Assembly: GCA_016217545.1 (NCBI GenBank)
Contig: JACRHT010000002.1
Span: 310,001 to 374,000 of the forward strand
Length of the DNA stretch: 64,000 nt
Source: Opitutia bacterium
GTDB lineage: Bacteria; Verrucomicrobiota; Verrucomicrobiia; Opitutales; Opitutaceae
Direction of reading: 5' to 3'
Below are positions 60,119 through 64,000 of this stretch, in pieces (positions within the stretch are counted from its first letter, which is position 1; each line of letters starts with the position of its first letter). The notes under the pieces were generated by a model. It was not told the origin of the DNA and made no database searches. It saw only the letters and a list, made by a program, of their open reading frames with translations. Position numbers and translations under genes: made by a program.

Positions 60119-61090
60119 TCAGGGCGTGCGCGCAGTCTGCCGGCGCCGACGATAGGCGATCGCGCCGCCGGCCAGCAGTAGAACCCCGAGCTGCGCGTAG
60201 GTCGCGGGTTCCGGCACGCGGCCGAACGCGTTCATCGCCGGCGTGATCGCGCCGAGGTCCGCCCACGTCATCTGGTTCTCCGCCGAGCCGTTCGTCAGCG
60301 CGGATTTGCTCGCGCCGAAGAGGTCCTGATTGAGCGCGTTCAGCTGCGTCGAGGTATAGGAGATGAACGAAATCATCGTGTTGTCGGTCATCGTCAGCGC
60401 GGTGGTGCCCGCCTTGCGGTAGGCGTTGATGCCGTTTTGAAAATCCTGGTAGCTGATCGCGAACGTGAGCCACGCGTCGGCGGTGCCGCCGAAGTTCGCC
60501 GTGTCGTTCGCCTGCTGGAGATCGTAGGTGACATTCAACTGCAAGGCCACAGCGGTGGTCTGCGCCGTGTCGATCGTCCAGGTCGTGGTGCTGGGGCCGG
60601 TGTTCGCGCCCGCTCCGGGCGTGCCGAAGTAGATCGTGCGCGTGCGGTTGTTCACATTGCCCGAGCCTTCGGACATGACCATGATCACGTCGATGGCACC
60701 GTCCTGCCCGAGCGAGCCATCGGCCTTGTAGAGATCCAGCCCGAGCCCGACGTTGCCGCCATTGCCGCCGAACTTGTCGGCGCCCGCGAAGTCATCGAAG
60801 CGAAACCGCCACGCGAGATAACTGCCGGTTTTCCCAGTGATCGTGCCGGCATTCTGCAACATGCCGTAGTAGGTCGAGTCTCCCACGAAATCGTCGGTGT
60901 GCTGGCCCGTTTGCTGGTCGTTCTGAATGTCAGACATGACAGCGCCAGTGCCGGTCTTCCACGCGTTCCAACCCGTGTTGTTGTTCTGGGTCACGACAAC
61001 TTGCGCCCGTGCGCCGATCGCGGCGACGGCCACCAACACGCCGAGAATCACGGCGCGGACTGTGCGGTGAGCGGCGTGGTTGTGACTCAT
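60119..61090 (-). CDS. PEP-CTERM surface protein
   Basis: 323 residues. Signal peptide to about residue 29 (ending GARA), then an Asn/Thr/Gly-rich beta-structured domain without recognisable catalytic residues. The C-terminal sorting tag is VPEPATYA, a hydrophobic AQLGVLLLAGGAIAY and RRRRQ. It is probably processed by an exosortase and exported to the surface or extracellular matrix. It ends ten bases before the cysteine-cluster TPR gene, so the two may be co-transcribed. Confidence 0.88.
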   Translation of the reverse strand: MSHNHAAHRTVRAVILGVLVAVAAIGARAQVVVTQNNNTGWNAWKTGTGAVMSDIQNDQQTGQHTDDFVGDSTYYGMLQNAGTITGKTGSYLAWRFRFDDFAGADKFGGNGGNVGLGLDLYKADGSLGQDGAIDVIMVMSEGSGNVNNRTRTIYFGTPGAGANTGPSTTTWTIDTAQTTAVALQLNVTYDLQQANDTANFGGTADAWLTFAISYQDFQNGINAYRKAGTTALTMTDNTMISFISYTSTQLNALNQDLFGASKSALTNGSAENQMTWADLGAITPAMNAFGRVPEPATYAQLGVLLLAGGAIAYRRRRQTARTP

Positions 61091-61152
61091 CCCGCAGCAT
61101 CAGTGGCAGGTTTTCTCCCCACTTGAGAACCAAGCAGGTGCACATGGCCACT

Positions 61153-61173
61153 AGGCCCTAGCGACTAGGGCCT
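61153..61173 (-). terminator. Hairpin after the RsbU-like gene
   Basis: AGGCCCTAG cga CTAGGGCCT, a perfect 9-bp stem with a 3-base loop, nine bases downstream of the RsbU-like stop codon (minus strand) and upstream of the PEP-CTERM start. No T-run. Confidence 0.6.
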
Positions 61174-61181
61174 GCTCCGCT

Positions 61182-62615
61182 TCACGCGCGGTGACGAATC
61201 GTGAGCAGGGTGAAATCGTCCCGCGGTTCGCCGCGACTGAAACTGCTGACGGCCTTCATGATCGCCGTGTTCACGGCCGCCGCGGGCTGGTCGCGGTTGG
61301 CGCGCACCACGTCGGCGAGCCGGGCGTTGCCGAACTCGCGCCCGTCGTCGTTCGGCGCCTCGGTCAAACCGTCGGTGAACAGCACCAGCGTGCCGCCGAC
61401 GCTGAAACTCACCTCACGGTCGACGATCGCGCCATCGAACACCTCGCCATCCACCAACCCGAGCGGCATGCCCTCGGAGCCGAGGAATTCGTGAGAAAAT
61501 TCCGAGCCGACGGTTCGCGCCAGCAAAGGCAACTCGTGCCCGGCCCGGGCGAAGACCACCTGCGAACGTGCAGCGTCGATGATCGCGTAGGTCATCGTCA
61601 CATACATGCCCGCACGGATGTCGGACGACAGTCCGCGATTCAAATCGCGCAGCGCCGCCGCGGGCGATGCGTGCCGGGGCGCGACCGCGCGCAGCTGGGT
61701 GCGGCAGATCGCCATGAGCAACGAAGCCGAGATGCCCTTGCCCGAGACGTCCGCCACCGCGACGCCGAGCCGGCCGCCCTCGAGCGGGAACACGTCGTAG
61801 AAATCGCCGCCGACCTTCTGCGCGGCCATGTAGCGCGCGTCGATCTCGAGGCCGGGCATGAGCGGCATCTCGCGCGGCAGGAGCATCTGCTGCACGTCAC
61901 TCGCGAGCGTGAGGTCGAGATCGATGCGCTGTTTCTCGACTTGGAGCGCGACGAAGTCGGCGTTGTGCACCGCGAGACCCGCCTGCTCGGCGAGCGTTTC
62001 GACGAGCGAATAATCGGTGCCGGTGAACGGCAGGCCGTCGGCCGCGTTGCATACGCAGAGCACGCCGATGAGTTTTTCGCGCACCATGATCGGCGCAGCG
62101 ATGACGGAACGGACAACGAGCGCGGGATCGTCGTGCTTCACGATGCGCGGATCGCCCGGCGCGTTGACGACGAGTTCGCCGCGGCCGGTCGCCGCGACGC
62201 GGCCCACGATGCCCTCGCCCACCGGGAACGATTCGGAGCGCAGCACCTGCTCGATGAATTTCGCGCGCGAGCCCATCTGCATGCGCTGCGTATCGCCGAT
62301 CGGACGGTGCGGCGGGAACAGTCCCTCGACCGCCACGCCGCGCATCATGTCGTCCGCGCCCTTCTCGAAGATGCACGCGCTGAGCGCCCCGGTGCTGAGC
62401 ATCGAGGCGTGCACGATGCGCTGGAAAAGTTCGTCACGCGAAAGGCGCTCGCCCACCGCGTCGACCATCGTGTGCATGTAGTCGAGGACGATTTGCCGCT
62501 CCTCGAGCAGCGACGTCTTTTCCTCTTCAACTCGCGCCGCCTGACGCTTCGCCCGCCAGTAGAAGGCGTAGACGAGAATGGCACCGGCCATCGCGCCAAG
62601 GAGGAACAGCATCAT
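61182..62615 (-). CDS. RsbU/SpoIIE-type PP2C phosphatase with GAF domain
   Basis: 477 residues. One N-terminal membrane segment (about 3-20), a short coiled coil, a GAF sensor domain (about 55-225) and a PP2C-like phosphatase domain (about 255-477) with GGDFYDV, ADVSGKG, RAGHELP and TDGLTEAPND. Such proteins dephosphorylate anti-sigma-antagonists in partner-switching systems. The STAS protein encoded about 140 bases upstream on the same strand is the obvious substrate. The matching anti-sigma kinase and sigma factor are not in the window. Start at ATG 62615. Confidence 0.9.
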   Translation of the reverse strand: MMLFLLGAMAGAILVYAFYWRAKRQAARVEEEKTSLLEERQIVLDYMHTMVDAVGERLSRDELFQRIVHASMLSTGALSACIFEKGADDMMRGVAVEGLFPPHRPIGDTQRMQMGSRAKFIEQVLRSESFPVGEGIVGRVAATGRGELVVNAPGDPRIVKHDDPALVVRSVIAAPIMVREKLIGVLCVCNAADGLPFTGTDYSLVETLAEQAGLAVHNADFVALQVEKQRIDLDLTLASDVQQMLLPREMPLMPGLEIDARYMAAQKVGGDFYDVFPLEGGRLGVAVADVSGKGISASLLMAICRTQLRAVAPRHASPAAALRDLNRGLSSDIRAGMYVTMTYAIIDAARSQVVFARAGHELPLLARTVGSEFSHEFLGSEGMPLGLVDGEVFDGAIVDREVSFSVGGTLVLFTDGLTEAPNDDGREFGNARLADVVRANRDQPAAAVNTAIMKAVSSFSRGEPRDDFTLLTIRHRA

Positions 62616-62754
62616 GGTCCGAACAAATTGAAACTCCGTCGGCGCAAAGCCCAGCCGATTTCGACGACCGGCGGCGACCACCTGCGGCCTCCGGGCGCAG
62701 GAGCGCGAACAACCTGCGCGACCAACTCCGACTTAAAGAAGCCGGACGGCCGAA

Positions 62755-63270
62755 TCAGCGGCCGGTTTCCACCCGGCTGCGCAGAAAGGCGAGCACGTCC
62801 TGGAACTTGGCCGCGTTGGCCGAATCGGCGCTGACGAGATTCTCGTGCGCTTCGAGGACGAGCTTGGCGCTCTCGATCTCGTTCTTCTTGGCTTCGGTCA
62901 GCGCCTGCGACGTCGAGCCGTCGAAGGAGAGATTCGCGGCGCCGGAGTCGACCGTGGCGAGGCGGTGCAGGCCGAGGTTGCGGATGAGTTCGAGGTTGCG
63001 CTCGCCGACGCGCACGAGCGTGAGGCTGCCCGGCGGATTGAGTTTCCGCATCTGCAGCGCGGCGCCCGCGAGGACGCCGAGGAAGGTGCTGTCCATGCTC
63101 GTGCACGCCTGAAAATCGAGCGCGAAGCGGGTCTTCCCCTGCTTCACCATCTCGTTGAAGAAATCCTTCAGGCAGCCGCTGTTCGTGAACGCCGCGCGTC
63201 CGTCGATGCGAACGAGCACCGGGTCCGAGTAGGCGTTGACGAGGAAGACGGGTTTGGCGGTTTCGGGCAT
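62755..63270 (-). CDS. STAS-domain anti-sigma factor antagonist
   Basis: 171 residues. The first 110 residues form a STAS domain; S61 in CTSMDSTFLGVLAG is the expected phosphorylatable serine. About 60 extra C-terminal residues are helical and charged, unlike the minimal 110-residue SpoIIAA type. It is the likely target of the RsbU-like phosphatase gene that follows. The intergenic space to acnA holds a REP-like palindrome. Confidence 0.85.
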   Translation of the reverse strand: MPETAKPVFLVNAYSDPVLVRIDGRAAFTNSGCLKDFFNEMVKQGKTRFALDFQACTSMDSTFLGVLAGAALQMRKLNPPGSLTLVRVGERNLELIRNLGLHRLATVDSGAANLSFDGSTSQALTEAKKNEIESAKLVLEAHENLVSADSANAAKFQDVLAFLRSRVETGR

Positions 63271-63279
63271 GGGTGAAAG

Positions 63280-63332
63280 GTAGGGCGAATCCTCTGGATG
63301 AGCCGCGGCTCGTCGAGGACGACTCGCCCTAC
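63280..63332. repeat. REP-like palindrome between acnA and the STAS gene
   Basis: 53 bases from GTAGGGCGAAT to ACTCGCCCTAC: the ends are inverted copies and the centre is the perfect palindrome AGCCGCGGCT. It has the GTAG ends of the REP families but a new core, so it may be a fifth family. It lies between two same-strand genes, ten bases from the STAS start. Confidence 0.7.
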
Positions 63333-63343
63333 CGTTTTCAGAG

Positions 63344-64000
<657 letters not shown>

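Noticed and set aside
61182-62615. The RsbU-like protein as a SpoIIE sporulation phosphatase
   Set aside because: It has one membrane segment and a GAF domain rather than the ten-segment SpoIIE membrane region, and no sporulation genes are near.

Overview
The window is high-GC bacterial chromosome, densely packed with housekeeping genes. It most resembles the phylum Verrucomicrobiota, probably the family Opitutaceae. The grounds are two PEP-CTERM proteins (26405-27547 and 60119-61090), many short exported proteins of unknown function, TPR membrane proteins, an orphan Ser/Thr kinase next to rpoN, and a four-helix-bundle gene of the 23S intervening-sequence family. The placement is inference; no rRNA gene is present. 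I see no prophage, insertion sequence with transposase, CRISPR array, tRNA or rRNA.

Layout. 1-7.7 kb: the 3' end of an AspT/YidE-type transporter, dgt, an exported S9 peptidase, a sulfotransferase-like/EF-hand fusion, and a coupled alkylation-repair pair (ogt, AlkA-like). 7.8-13 kb: threonine catabolism (tdh-kbl), a coupled exported protein and an M13 peptidase. 13-16.9 kb: alpha/beta hydrolase, hisS, an HU/IHF-like protein, ubiE/menG and erpA. 17-24.4 kb: Ser/Thr kinase and rpoN, an exported DUF1877 protein, two receiver-only regulators divergent from an ankyrin protein, enolase, and a small exported coiled-coil protein. 24.5-35.3 kb: TPR protein, PEP-CTERM protein, esterase, rlmI, prfC, then small exported or unassigned genes. 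35.3-43.6 kb: a large pseudokinase-like membrane protein, yecH, a ROK kinase, a TPR sensor kinase, an HD protein and an exported amidohydrolase. 43.8-51.3 kb: membrane protein, the haem cluster hemF-hemE-hemG, an exported rubrerythrin, a DUF2231 protein and a two-component pair. 51.4-64 kb: ileS, a DksA-like protein, lspA, yicC, four-helix-bundle gene, trpB, TPR membrane protein, PEP-CTERM protein, an RsbU/STAS partner-switching pair and the 3' part of acnA.

The most distinctive feature is a set of REP/REPIN-like palindromes. At least four sequence families share a terminal GTAG (or GTGG) tetranucleotide and occur mostly as inverted pairs between convergent genes. One pair lies in frame inside ileS and adds 16 residues. 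hemF carries a separate, sequence-unrelated insertion of about the same size. No REP-associated (RAYT) transposase is visible here.

Other candidates for novelty are the pseudokinase membrane protein, the sulfotransferase-EF-hand fusion, the four-helix-bundle gene between inverted CCAAA-heptamer repeats, the exported rubrerythrin behind a GTTAGA palindrome, and a DksA-like protein with a histone-like basic tail and only one of the usual zinc-finger cysteines.
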